NCBI RefSeq assembly: GCF_019799905.1
Contig: NZ_JABGCI010000002.1
Coordinates: 186,001 to 250,000, forward strand
Origin: Trujillonella endophytica
GTDB lineage: Bacteria > Actinomycetota > Actinomycetes > Mycobacteriales > Geodermatophilaceae
Direction: 5' to 3'
DNA length: 64,000 bases
In this document: piece by piece, positions 6,980-15,030 of the stretch
How the letters are laid out: every line of letters starts with the position of its first letter
Numbering within the stretch: the stretch's first letter is position 1
Notes under the pieces: generated by a model
The model's database searches: none
What the model saw: the letters and a program-made list of their open reading frames with translations, nothing else
Told to the model about the DNA's origin: nothing
Program-made: the position numbers and the translations under genes

Positions 6980-8314
6980 GTGACGACGCACCGGCAGGAC
7001 GCGGTCACCGCCGCCGGCGTCGCCACCGCCCTGCTCGCCGGCCGTTGGCGGCGGCGCGAGATGGTCCGGCGGGTGGCGGTCGCGCTGGACCGGGCCCGGG
7101 CCCCGCGCTGGGTGGGGACGCTCGTCGGCGAGGTGCTGGTCGCCTACCGGGAGGCCCCCGCCGACCGGCCCCGCGAGCTCGCCGCCTTCGTGCCGACGAC
7201 GGAGGGGTGGTCTCGCGGACGGACCGCCCTGCCCCGACCGCGGGTGGCGCGGTGGCAGCCGGTCGCGGTGTCCGTCCTCCGCCGTCCCTTCCCGGTCGCC
7301 GAGCTGCCGGACGCCGCCGCGCTGGCCCGGCTGCTCGACCTCGATCTCGGTGAGCTGCTCTGGTTCGCCGACCCCCGCGGCCTGGAACGCACCTCCGGGG
7401 AGCCGCTGCGGCACTACCGCTGGCACGCCGTGCCGCACGGCAGCGGGATGCGGCTGCTGGCCGCTCCCAAGCCGCGCCTCCGGGAGATCCAGCGCCGGCT
7501 GCTGCGGCACGTGCTGGCACCGGTGCCCCTCCACGCCGCGGCGCACGGCTGCGTCCCCGGCCGGTCGGTGCGCACCGCCGCGGCGCCGCACGCGGGCGCG
7601 GACGTGGTGCTGGGGATGGACCTGGAGGCCTTCTTCCCGAGCGTCGCCGCCGCACGGGTGTGGGGTCTGCTCCAGGGGACGGTCGGGCTGACCGAGCCGG
7701 TGGCCCACCTGGTGACCGGCCTGGTGACGACGGTGCTGCCGGCCGCGGTGTGGCGGCGGGTCCCCGTCCCGCCGGGCGCGGGGTCGGCCGACCGGCACCG
7801 ACGGCTGGGACGACGTCTCGCCGTCCCGCACCTGCCCCAGGGCGCGCCCACGTCGCCGGCGCTGGCCAACCTGGTGTGCTTCCGGCTCGACCGCCGGCTG
7901 GCCGGGCTCGCCGCCGCGGCGGGTGGCAGGTACACCCGCTACGTCGACGACCTGACCTTCGGCGGAGGCCGCGCGCTGGCCGCCGACCGGTTCGCCGCGC
8001 GGGTGGCGGCGATCGCCGCGGACGAGGGGTTCCGGGTCAACGACGCGAAGACCCGCGCCGTGGGCGCTGCCCGGCGCCAGGAGGTGCTGGGTGCGGTGGT
8101 CAACGCGCGGCCGACGCTGCCGCGACCGGAGCGGGACGCGCTGCGGGCGCTGCTGCACAACTGCACGACGAGGGGGTGGCGCACCCAGGTCCGCGACCGG
8201 GACCCGGCGACCTTCCGCGACCACGTCCTCGGCCGGGTGGCCTGGGCGTCCTCGGTGGACCCGGCGCTCGGTGCCCGCCTCCAGGCGATGGCCGCTCGGG
8301 TCGACTGGTCCTGA
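6980..8314 (+). CDS. Retron-type reverse transcriptase
   Basis: A 444-residue RNA-directed DNA polymerase. RT blocks are in order: KPRLREIQRRLL (164-175), the first catalytic Asp in LGMDLEAFFPSV (D214), LPQGAPTSPALANLV (285-299), the catalytic box YVDD (321-324) and GFRVNDAKTR (350-359). After these comes the thumb, with LHNC and a C-terminal GRVAW helix. Retron marker motif X reads AAAPH (200-204) instead of NAxxH, and motif Y reads VLG (369-371) instead of VTG. About 110 residues precede the usual retron start. The GTG at 6980 has no ribosome site; ATG 7061 is an alternative. No toxin or effector gene adjoins. Confidence 0.85.
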   Translation: MTTHRQDAVTAAGVATALLAGRWRRREMVRRVAVALDRARAPRWVGTLVGEVLVAYREAPADRPRELAAFVPTTEGWSRGRTALPRPRVARWQPVAVSVLRRPFPVAELPDAAALARLLDLDLGELLWFADPRGLERTSGEPLRHYRWHAVPHGSGMRLLAAPKPRLREIQRRLLRHVLAPVPLHAAAHGCVPGRSVRTAAAPHAGADVVLGMDLEAFFPSVAAARVWGLLQGTVGLTEPVAHLVTGLVTTVLPAAVWRRVPVPPGAGSADRHRRLGRRLAVPHLPQGAPTSPALANLVCFRLDRRLAGLAAAAGGRYTRYVDDLTFGGGRALAADRFAARVAAIAADEGFRVNDAKTRAVGAARRQEVLGAVVNARPTLPRPERDALRALLHNCTTRGWRTQVRDRDPATFRDHVLGRVAWASSVDPALGARLQAMAARVDWS

Positions 8315-8318
8315 CGCG

Positions 8319-8334
8319 CCGGCGAGCTCGCCGG
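8319..8334. terminator. Short perfect palindrome after the reverse transcriptase
   Basis: A 16-base perfect palindrome (CCGGCGAGCTCGCCGG) begins five bases after the RT stop codon. It could be a weak terminator or part of the RT transcript's 3' end. There is no U-tract. Confidence 0.4.
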
Positions 8335-8432
8335 TTCGCGGGCGACCTGCCGGGTAACGCCGGACCAACGGGGATCGACGGCGCGCGTCCCGCGCGGAAC
8401 CGGTCCGGCTGCCGAACACCTGGGAGAACTCC

Positions 8433-9785
8433 ATGACCCTGCCCGACCGAGAGACGACCCTGAACTGGCTCGGCCAGACCGTGGTCGACTCCGAAGGCGC
8501 CGAGACCGGCGTCTGCCGCGCCCTGCTGGCCGACGACGCGACCGGCCTGCCCGAGTGGCTGTACGCCGAACTGGACGCGGAGACCGTCGTCATCCCGCTG
8601 CTCGACGCGACCGCGGTCGGCGACCGGATCCGCGTCACGGTCAGCCGGGAGCAGGTCGTCGGCTCGCCGCGCATGGGCGACAGCCAGGAGCTGAGCGTGG
8701 ACCAGGAGGCCGCCCTGTACGAGCACTACGGGATCTCGTACTCGACGGCGGCGTCGGAGACGGTGCTGCCGGTCGGCGACACGTCACCGGCACCGGCGGC
8801 GACGCCCGACCTCGCGACCGCGCCGGCGGTCGACCCCGATCTCGCGGCGTCCTCCGCGGCGAGCGCGGCCGACGCACCCCCGGCCGGGACGGCGCCGGCT
8901 CCGGCGGGCGGCTCCTCGGCGCGACAGGGCCAGCTGGCCGGCGTCCTGGCCCTGCTGGCCGTCCTCGGCGCCGTGGTGACCACGGTGCTCCGCCGCCGGG
9001 CGGCGCGGCGGGTGCCCGAGCCGGTCGGCCGCCGGGCGCGGCTCGCCGCGGCCGCGTCGGCGGCCCGGGCGCGCAGCGGGGCGCTGTCCCTGTCCGAGTC
9101 CACCGCGGCGGTGCGGCAGCGTCTCGACGAGGCCGCGAGCACCCTCGGGCCGAAGGCCCGCGTCGCGTCGGAGGAGGCCCGCGAGCGCGCGGCCGAGCTC
9201 GCCGCGGCCGCCGCTCCGGTCGTGGCCGCGGCCGGCCGGGGTGTGCAGCGTGCCGCGAGTGCCGGTGCGGTCACCGCCGCGAACGCCGCGGACACGACCG
9301 CCCGGGTCGCCGCCGCCACGCTCTCGAGCGGCGCGGCGATCGGCGCCGACCTCGGCCAGGCGGGCCTGCGGGCGGCGCTGGGCGTGCTGGGGGCGGCCGA
9401 GGCCGTGCCGGAGGCCGTGGCCGAGTCGACCGAACACCTGCAGAAGCGATGGAGGCGTCTGATGGGCAAGCTGTCGTTGGGACTCGGACTGGGCGTGGGC
9501 TACGTGCTGGGCGCTCGCGCGGGCCGGGCACGGTTCGAGCAGATCAAGCAGGCCACGGCCGGCCTCGTGGAGCGGCCGGAGGTGCAGCAGGCGGTGGGCA
9601 GGGTGCGGGCCGTCGTCCCCCCGAAGCTGCAGAGCACGATCGACGGGCTCTCGGGGCGGACGTCGGGCAGCTCGGGCGCCGGTGACCGGGTCATCGCCGT
9701 CGACTCCGACGGCCTCGCGACGCCGGAGTCGCCTCTTCCGTCGACGACGCCGCCGTCCCCGGACCTGCCCGGTCAGGGCATCTAG
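8433..9785 (+). CDS. PRC-barrel-like membrane protein with C-terminal YtxH-like domain
   Basis: A 450-residue composite protein. Residues 1-100 are PRC-barrel-like (LNWLGQTVVDSEGAETG, then LDAETVVIPLLDAT). An Ala/Pro linker leads to one membrane helix (about 167-186) followed by Arg residues. A long Ala-rich helical region (190-340) resembles apolipoprotein-like coiled segments. Residues 344-410 are YtxH-like: a glycine-zipper helix (GLGLGVGYVLGARAGRARF) and a helical tail. The last part is a close copy of the gene at 10248. ATG 8433 follows CTGGGAGAAC. An internal GGAGG and ATG at 9462 could also yield the YtxH part alone. Probably an envelope or stress protein. Confidence 0.7.
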   Translation: MTLPDRETTLNWLGQTVVDSEGAETGVCRALLADDATGLPEWLYAELDAETVVIPLLDATAVGDRIRVTVSREQVVGSPRMGDSQELSVDQEAALYEHYGISYSTAASETVLPVGDTSPAPAATPDLATAPAVDPDLAASSAASAADAPPAGTAPAPAGGSSARQGQLAGVLALLAVLGAVVTTVLRRRAARRVPEPVGRRARLAAAASAARARSGALSLSESTAAVRQRLDEAASTLGPKARVASEEARERAAELAAAAAPVVAAAGRGVQRAASAGAVTAANAADTTARVAAATLSSGAAIGADLGQAGLRAALGVLGAAEAVPEAVAESTEHLQKRWRRLMGKLSLGLGLGVGYVLGARAGRARFEQIKQATAGLVERPEVQQAVGRVRAVVPPKLQSTIDGLSGRTSGSSGAGDRVIAVDSDGLATPESPLPSTTPPSPDLPGQGI

Positions 9786-9796
9786 AGCAGCCGCGG

Positions 9797-10111
9797 TCAG
9801 GCGGGCGGGTCCTCGGTCTCGAGGGCCCGCAGCCGCTGCTCCACCCGGAGCAGCCGGTCCTCGACGGACTCGCCGCCGACCTCCTCGGCGCCGCGCTGAC
9901 CGGCCATGTCGGCCAGCGCGGCGGTGAGCCGGCCGACGAGGGACGCGGCCTCTGCCGGGGTGAGACGCAGCGTGCCGGCGCACCGGTCGTCCCGCCAGAA
10001 GCTGACCGTCAGCAGGCCTGCCTCCGCGTGCGGGGAGACCCGCACGGCGCGGCTGAGCCCCCGCGCGCTCTCCCACGTCCACCTGTCTGCGGGGAACGGG
10101 ACGACGGTCAT
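9797..10111 (-). CDS. Small hypothetical actinobacterial protein
   Basis: A 104-residue soluble protein with no recognised family. The first half is strand-rich with Trp (FPADRWTWESARG, VSPHAEAGLLTVSFWRDDRCAGTLRLTPAEAA) and the second half is a helix ending in a short coiled coil (VEDRLLRVEQRLRALETED). The first half resembles small acetyltransferase-adjacent proteins only vaguely. The ATG at 10111 is the conserved-looking start; upstream in-frame codons carry no recognisable sequence. It lies between the two YtxH-domain genes on the opposite strand. Confidence 0.6.
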   Translation of the reverse strand: MTVVPFPADRWTWESARGLSRAVRVSPHAEAGLLTVSFWRDDRCAGTLRLTPAEAASLVGRLTAALADMAGQRGAEEVGGESVEDRLLRVEQRLRALETEDPPA

Positions 10112-10247
10112 GCGTCGAGCGTGATCCCCCGCCCTCGCCGAGTCAACGACGGCATGCGCCGCCACCTGCGGGTTCGCACCCGGCGATCCGGGTACGGCGA
10201 CAGAGACCAGGACATCGACGGCCACCGGCCGGAAGAGGAGACGACTC

Positions 10248-10736
10248 ATGGGCAAGGTGACGTTCGCGCTCGGTCTCGGCGCGGGATACGTGCTCGGCGC
10301 CCGCGCGGGGCGGGCGAGGTACGACCAGATCCAGCAGGCCGCGACCAAGCTGACCGGGCGCCCGGAGGTGCAGGAGGCCGTGGAGAAGGTCCGCGACAGC
10401 CTGCCCCCGACGCTGCAGAGCACCGTCGACGGGCTGACCAAGACCTCGGCCACGGGCGGCAGCGCGGCGAAGCCCACCGGCCGCGCCGCCGGCGTGCCGT
10501 CGACCGGTGCGGCCGGTGGCTCGTTCCCCCTCGAGGAGGAGGATGAGGTCGTGGCCCAGACCTACTCCGCCCTGCGGGAGCGGACCGCCGAGGTGCCGCA
10601 CACGGAGGACCCCGGCGTCACTGCTGGCCCGACGGTCGTCAACCCGGCCGCGGAGGACGAGGACCCCGTCGCACAGACGTTCTCCGCGTACACCGAGCGG
10701 ACCGCTGAGGATCCGGAGACCGAGCGCACCCGCTAG
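10248..10736 (+). CDS. YtxH-like glycine-zipper protein
   Basis: A 162-residue protein whose first 68 residues are a YtxH-like unit: a short glycine-zipper membrane helix (FALGLGAGYVLGARAGRARY), then RPEVQEAVEKVRDSLPPTLQ. This part is closely similar to residues 344-410 of the PRC-barrel protein 0.8 kb upstream, so the two share a duplicated domain. The tail has two imperfect repeats, each with VAQTYSA/VAQTFSA, ERTAE and an acidic end (about residues 101-120 and 143-160). ATG 10248 follows GGAAGAGGAG. Probably a membrane-linked stress protein; partner unknown. Confidence 0.7.
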   Translation: MGKVTFALGLGAGYVLGARAGRARYDQIQQAATKLTGRPEVQEAVEKVRDSLPPTLQSTVDGLTKTSATGGSAAKPTGRAAGVPSTGAAGGSFPLEEEDEVVAQTYSALRERTAEVPHTEDPGVTAGPTVVNPAAEDEDPVAQTFSAYTERTAEDPETERTR

Positions 10737-10740
10737 CCGC

Positions 10741-11727
10741 TCAGTTCGACGGCGGCGCCGGACGCGAACCGGTCGGTGGGGTCCCATCCCCACCGACCGG
10801 CGGGGCGCCCGAGGGTGCGCCATCCGCGCCTGGCGCCGTGCCGCCTGCGGTCGGTGCGGTGCCGGTGTCGACGCCGACCGCCAGCCGCACGGTGTAGCCG
10901 CTGGTGGGGCTGCCGGTGACGGTGGCGAGCTGGCTCACGCCGCCGTCGTCCCCGAACACGGTGTCGCCGTCCAGGCCCACCCGGGCCAGGGTGGCGACCG
11001 ACGCCTCGTAGCCGCCGGTGGCGTAGACCGCGTCGCAGACGTCCTGCGGCAGGGCGACCTGTGACGTGGCGATCGCGCTGGTCGAGTCCGTGATCGACGC
11101 CTGATCCGGGTACACCTCGAAGTGGACGTGCGGCCAGCGCCCGGTGTAGCAGGCCGGGAAGACGCTGGTGAACCGGACGAGCCCGGCGGAGTCGGCCACC
11201 TGCACGCCGCGCAGGTAGTTCTGGTCGGTGATGCCCTCGGAGTAGAGCGAGTACCCACCGTCGCGGCTGCAGTGCCAGACGTAGACGGCCACGCCCTCGA
11301 ACGGGACGCCGCCGTTCGCGAGGTCGCTGATGGTCAGCTCCAGCGTCATCGGCACGCCCTCGGCGGTCCCGGTGTACTCGCCGAAGCTGTCGCGGATGTC
11401 GCTGCGCACGATGCCGCTCTCCCCCAGGACGTCCGGCCCGTTGGAGCCGTCACCCGGGTAGGGACCGGCGGTCTCGTCGGGGATCTCGCCGCCTGCCGCC
11501 GACGCGCCGGCCGACGAGGACGACGCCGTCGCCGCGGTGCCGCTGTCCGCGCCGCACGCAGCGAGCCCGAGGGTGGCCGCGCCCACGCCGACCAGCCCGA
11601 GCAGCCGCCGTCGGCTGAGCAGCGTGACCACGTCGAAGGCGAGCCCCTGGTCGACGAGCTCCTCCCCCGGCCGGGGCAGCGGGCGGCCCTCGTACGCGGG
11701 CGCGGGGTCGCCTGGTGCCGTCGTCAC
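10741..11727 (-). CDS. Exported intradiol ring-cleavage dioxygenase-like lipoprotein
   Basis: A 328-residue protein. It has a cytosolic N-terminal 37 residues, a twin-Arg signal (SRRRLLGLVGVG) and a lipobox LAAC, so it is probably a Tat-exported lipoprotein. The mature domain is the intradiol dioxygenase fold: ETAGPYPGDG, YVWHCSRDGGYS and CYTGRWPHVHFEV. The Tyr and His residues in these motifs match the non-haem Fe(III) ligands of catechol/protocatechuate dioxygenases. A Pro/Gly-rich tail follows. Start GTG 11727 has AGGAGG 11 bases upstream. Surface-exposed versions are common in soil actinobacteria; whether it cleaves catechols is untested. Confidence 0.82.
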   Translation of the reverse strand: MTTAPGDPAPAYEGRPLPRPGEELVDQGLAFDVVTLLSRRRLLGLVGVGAATLGLAACGADSGTAATASSSSAGASAAGGEIPDETAGPYPGDGSNGPDVLGESGIVRSDIRDSFGEYTGTAEGVPMTLELTISDLANGGVPFEGVAVYVWHCSRDGGYSLYSEGITDQNYLRGVQVADSAGLVRFTSVFPACYTGRWPHVHFEVYPDQASITDSTSAIATSQVALPQDVCDAVYATGGYEASVATLARVGLDGDTVFGDDGGVSQLATVTGSPTSGYTVRLAVGVDTGTAPTAGGTAPGADGAPSGAPPVGGDGTPPTGSRPAPPSN

Positions 11728-11913
11728 GGTGCTCTCGTCCTCCTGTGTGGTCGGTGTGGCAGACCCTCGGGGACGCACCCCGTGCCCGGCCTGGACGACG
11801 GCTGTGGGTCGGCTGTGCACCCGGTCCGCGGCGCGCCGGGCGACACACCGGGGCACACCGGATCGGCGTGGGCCCGTAGCACCGCCGTCACCTGCCCGGC
11901 CGACCCTGGGCGG

Positions 11914-12147
11914 ATGACAGCGAGCCGCTACGTGACCGGCACCCACGTCATGTCGGTGGCGCACGACCCCCTCGTCGCCCCCTCCGCCCGGCTGGACGGC
12001 AGCACCACACACGCCGTGGCCCGGCCCGCCGTCGACGGGCTGGAGGTGTCGGTGTGCGGCCTGCTGGTCAGCGCGGTCGCCGGGACCGACTGGCACGAGG
12101 CGCACGGTGTCCCGCGGTGCGGGGAGTGCGCGCGCGTCGCCGGCTGA
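11914..12147 (+). CDS. Small Cys-containing hypothetical protein
   Basis: A 77-residue protein with a GTHVMSVAHDPLVAPSARLD start and two C-terminal Cys groups (SVCGLL and RCGECARVAG), suggesting a small metal-binding knuckle. His and Cys spacing would permit a zinc site. No ribosome site is obvious before ATG 11914, and the gene stands between divergently oriented units. It ends just before a 9-bp terminator hairpin. Family not recognised; confidence comes from codon bias and length only. Confidence 0.5.
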   Translation: MTASRYVTGTHVMSVAHDPLVAPSARLDGSTTHAVARPAVDGLEVSVCGLLVSAVAGTDWHEAHGVPRCGECARVAG

Positions 12148-12156
12148 CCCGGCCCA

Positions 12157-12177
12157 CCCGGACCGCCGCGGTCCGGG
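12157..12177. terminator. Terminator hairpin
   Basis: A 9-bp perfect stem (CCCGGACCG with CGGTCCGGG) closes a 3-base loop ten bases after the small Cys protein gene. It separates that gene from the SDH operon. Confidence 0.6.
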
Positions 12178-12278
12178 GAAGAGCCGTCCCCGCAGCCCTT
12201 CCCTCCGGCCGACGTCCGTGGTCGGATGCCCCACCACCGCCATGCGGCGGCGCGTCAGCAACGGTGCTGGAGGCGCTC

Positions 12279-12359
12279 ATGGACGACGTGTCGTTGGAGG
12301 CCCCCGACGGGGCTCATACCCCTGGCGTCCCGGTGACGCCGCGGCGGATCACGTCGTGA
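12279..12359 (+). CDS. Possible 26-residue leader ORF coupled to the SDH operon
   Basis: A 26-residue ORF (starts MDDVSLEAPDG, ends TPRRITS) begins at ATG 12279 after CTGGAGG. It stops at TGA 12357-12359, overlapping the GTG of the SDH membrane subunit by the 4-base GTGA pattern. The downstream GTG has a weak ribosome site, so ribosomes finishing this ORF may start the operon. Too short for homology; could be chance. Confidence 0.4.
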   Translation: MDDVSLEAPDGAHTPGVPVTPRRITS

Positions 12360-13186
12360 CCGCGACCGCTCCGCGCAGAACCGGGGCGGTCACCCCCGGG
12401 CGCGGCACCAGTGAGACGCCCCCACGCCGCGCGGCCATCGCCGAACGCACGCTCCGTACCGACCGCTGGTGGCTGCAGCCGCTGATCACGGTCGTCGTCC
12501 TGGTGCTGTTCGTCGTCTACTCGAGCGTCCGGGCGTTCCAGAACGCGCACTACTTCGCCGAGCCCTACATCTCGCCCTTCTACTCCCCGTGCCTGACCAC
12601 GGCCTGCGAGGGCGACACCTTCCCGGAGCTGTTCACCGGTCCGAGCTGGATCTCCCCGGCGATCTACATCCTCGTCGTGCCGCTGGGCTTCCGGCTGACC
12701 TGCTACTACTACCGGAAGGCCTACTACCGGTCGTTCTGGCAGTCGCCGCCGGCGTGCGCGGTCGCCGAGCCGCACCGCCGCTACACCGGGGAGACCCGGC
12801 TGCCGCTGCTGGGCCAGAACCTGCACCGCTACTTCTTCTACGCGGGCCTGGTCTTCAACGTGATCCTCACCTACGACGCGGTGCTGGCCTTCCGCGACGA
12901 GACCGGCGCGTGGGGGCACATGGGCCTCGGCACCCTGGTGCTCCTCGCCAACGCCGCCCTGCTCTGGCTGTACTCGCTGTCGTGCCACTCGTGCCGGCAC
13001 ATCGTGGGCGGCCGGCTGAACTCGTTCTCCCGGCATCCGCTGCGCTACCGCTTCTGGACCGTCGTCTCGAAGCTCAACGCTCATCACATGAAGTTCGCCT
13101 GGGTCTCGCTGGTGGGCGTCGCCTTCGCCGACTTCTACGTCCTGCTGCTCGCGACCGACACGATCTCCGATCTCCGCTTCTTCTGA
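12356..13186 (+). CDS. Succinate dehydrogenase membrane anchor subunit (mycobacterial Sdh1 type)
   Basis: A 276-residue integral membrane protein with five predicted hydrophobic helices: LITVVVLVLFVVYSS, AIYILVVPLGFRLTC, FFYAGLVFNVILTY, GTLVLLANAALLWLY, and WVSLVGVAFADFYVLLL. Several conserved-looking His (HAHYF-like, LHRYFF, CHSCRH, NAHHMKF) could ligate haem or quinone. Length and gene order match the membrane subunit of the mycobacterial Sdh1 operon (Rv0249c-0248c-0247c type), an assignment made from memory. It starts at GTG 12356 overlapping the short ORF upstream. It feeds electrons from the following flavoprotein and Fe-S subunits into the quinone pool. Confidence 0.78.
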   Translation: MTATAPRRTGAVTPGRGTSETPPRRAAIAERTLRTDRWWLQPLITVVVLVLFVVYSSVRAFQNAHYFAEPYISPFYSPCLTTACEGDTFPELFTGPSWISPAIYILVVPLGFRLTCYYYRKAYYRSFWQSPPACAVAEPHRRYTGETRLPLLGQNLHRYFFYAGLVFNVILTYDAVLAFRDETGAWGHMGLGTLVLLANAALLWLYSLSCHSCRHIVGGRLNSFSRHPLRYRFWTVVSKLNAHHMKFAWVSLVGVAFADFYVLLLATDTISDLRFF

Positions 13187-13200
13187 GAGGGGCCCTTCCG

Positions 13201-15030
13201 ATGGTGGAGCTGGAGCGGCACGAGTACGACGTCGTCGTGGTGGGGGCCGGGGGCGCCGGCCTGCGGGCGGCGATCGCGGCGCAGGAGAGCGGGGCGCGCA
13301 CCGCCGTCGTCTGCAAGTCCCTGCTGGGCAAGGCACACACGGTCATGGCCGAGGGCGGCATCGCCGCAGCCATGGCCAACACCTACCCCGAGGACAACTG
13401 GCGGGTGCACTTCCGGGACACCATGCGCGGCGGGAAGATGCTCAACCACTGGCGGATGGCGCAGCTGCACGCGCAGGAGGCGCCGGACCGGGTGCGCGAG
13501 CTCGAGGACTGGGGCGCGCTGTTCGACCGCACCCCCGACGGGCTGATCAGCCAGCGCGACTTCGGCGGCCACCGCTACGCGCGGCTCGCCCACGTCGGCG
13601 ACCGCACGGGGCTGGAGCTGATCCGGACGCTGCAGCAGCGCACCGTCGCGCTCGGCATCGACGTCTACATGGAGTGCACGGTCACGCGGCTGCTCACCGG
13701 CCGGGGTGGCGGGGCGGGTGGAGACGGAGCGGACGGCGTCACCGGCGCCTTCGGGTACTGGCGGGAGTCGGGGCGGTTCGTGGCCTGGTCGGCTCCCTCG
13801 GTCGTGCTCGCCACGGGCGGGATCGGCAAGTCCTACAAGGTCACCTCGAACTCGTGGGAGTACACCGGCGACGGCCACTCCCTGGCCCTGCAGGCCGGCG
13901 CGACGCTCGTGAACATGGAGTTCGTCCAGTTCCACCCGACGGGGATGGTCTGGCCGCCGTCGGTGCGCGGGATCCTGGTGACCGAGAGCGTCCGTGGCGA
14001 CGGCGGGATCCTGAAGAACTCGGCCGGCAACCGCTTCATGTTCGACTACATCCCCGACTTCTTCCGCAAGGAGACGGCGGAGACCGAGGACGAGGCCGAC
14101 CGCTGGTACGAGGACAAGAAGAACAACCGCCGGCCGCCGGAGCTGCTCCCCCGAGACGAGGTCGCCCGGGCCATCAACAGCGAGGTCAAGGCCGGCCGCG
14201 GCACCCCGCACGGCGGCGTCTACCTCGACATCGCCTCGCGCCGCTCGCCCGAGTACATCCGCAAGCGGCTGCCCTCGATGTACCACCAGTTCAAGGAGCT
14301 GGCGGAGGTCGACATCACCGCCGAGGCGATGGAGGTCGGGCCGACCTGCCACTACGTGATGGGCGGTGTCGAGGTCGACCCGGACACCGAGGCCGCCCGC
14401 GTCCCGGGCCTGTTCGCGGCGGGCGAGGTCGCCGGGGGCATGCACGGGTCCAACCGGCTGGGCGGCAACTCCCTGTCCGACCTGCTGGTCTTCGGACGGC
14501 GGGCCGGTCTGGCCGCCGCCGAGCACGCCCGCATGCACCCCGTTCGCACCGCACTGCCGGACGACGCGCTGGCCGACGCGGCGCGGGCGGCGCTGGCGCC
14601 GTTCGAGCGGGAGGGCGGCGAGAACCCGTACACCGTGCAGCACGACCTGCAGCAGACGATGCACGACCTGGTCGGCATCATCCGCACCGCACCGGAGATG
14701 CAGCAGGCGCTGGACCGGATCGCCGCCCTCAAGGAGCGGGTCGCGAACCTCTCCGTCGAGGGCCACCGGCAGTACAACCCGGGCTGGCACCTGGCACTGG
14801 ACCTGCCGCACATGCTCGTCGTCAGCGAGTGCATCGCGCGGGCCGCCCTCGAGCGGCAGGAGAGCCGGGGCGGGCACACCCGCGACGACTTCCCCGCCAC
14901 CGACGCCGAGTGGGCACGGACCAACCTCATCTGCTCGCGGGCACCGGACGGCTCGGTGGCCCTGACGCGGCAACCCCTCCCGCAGATGCCGGCCGAGCTC
15001 GCCGAGGTGTTCGAGGAGGTGCCGGCGTGA
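13201..15030 (+). CDS. sdhA: Succinate dehydrogenase/fumarate reductase flavoprotein subunit (second copy)
   Basis: A 609-residue FAD protein that oxidises succinate. It has the Rossmann motif VVVGAGGAGLRAAIAA (about 12-27) and the FAD-attachment region KAHTVMAEGGIAAAM. The dicarboxylate loop QFHPTGMVWP, the MGGVEVDP and GSNRLGGNSLSDLLVFGRR segments, and the C-terminal HTRDDFP cap follow. ATG 13201 follows GAGAGGGG. Its stop overlaps the sdhB start by four bases. It differs from the flavoprotein fragment at the left edge, which belongs to the other SDH complex. Confidence 0.94.
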   Translation: MVELERHEYDVVVVGAGGAGLRAAIAAQESGARTAVVCKSLLGKAHTVMAEGGIAAAMANTYPEDNWRVHFRDTMRGGKMLNHWRMAQLHAQEAPDRVRELEDWGALFDRTPDGLISQRDFGGHRYARLAHVGDRTGLELIRTLQQRTVALGIDVYMECTVTRLLTGRGGGAGGDGADGVTGAFGYWRESGRFVAWSAPSVVLATGGIGKSYKVTSNSWEYTGDGHSLALQAGATLVNMEFVQFHPTGMVWPPSVRGILVTESVRGDGGILKNSAGNRFMFDYIPDFFRKETAETEDEADRWYEDKKNNRRPPELLPRDEVARAINSEVKAGRGTPHGGVYLDIASRRSPEYIRKRLPSMYHQFKELAEVDITAEAMEVGPTCHYVMGGVEVDPDTEAARVPGLFAAGEVAGGMHGSNRLGGNSLSDLLVFGRRAGLAAAEHARMHPVRTALPDDALADAARAALAPFEREGGENPYTVQHDLQQTMHDLVGIIRTAPEMQQALDRIAALKERVANLSVEGHRQYNPGWHLALDLPHMLVVSECIARAALERQESRGGHTRDDFPATDAEWARTNLICSRAPDGSVALTRQPLPQMPAELAEVFEEVPA

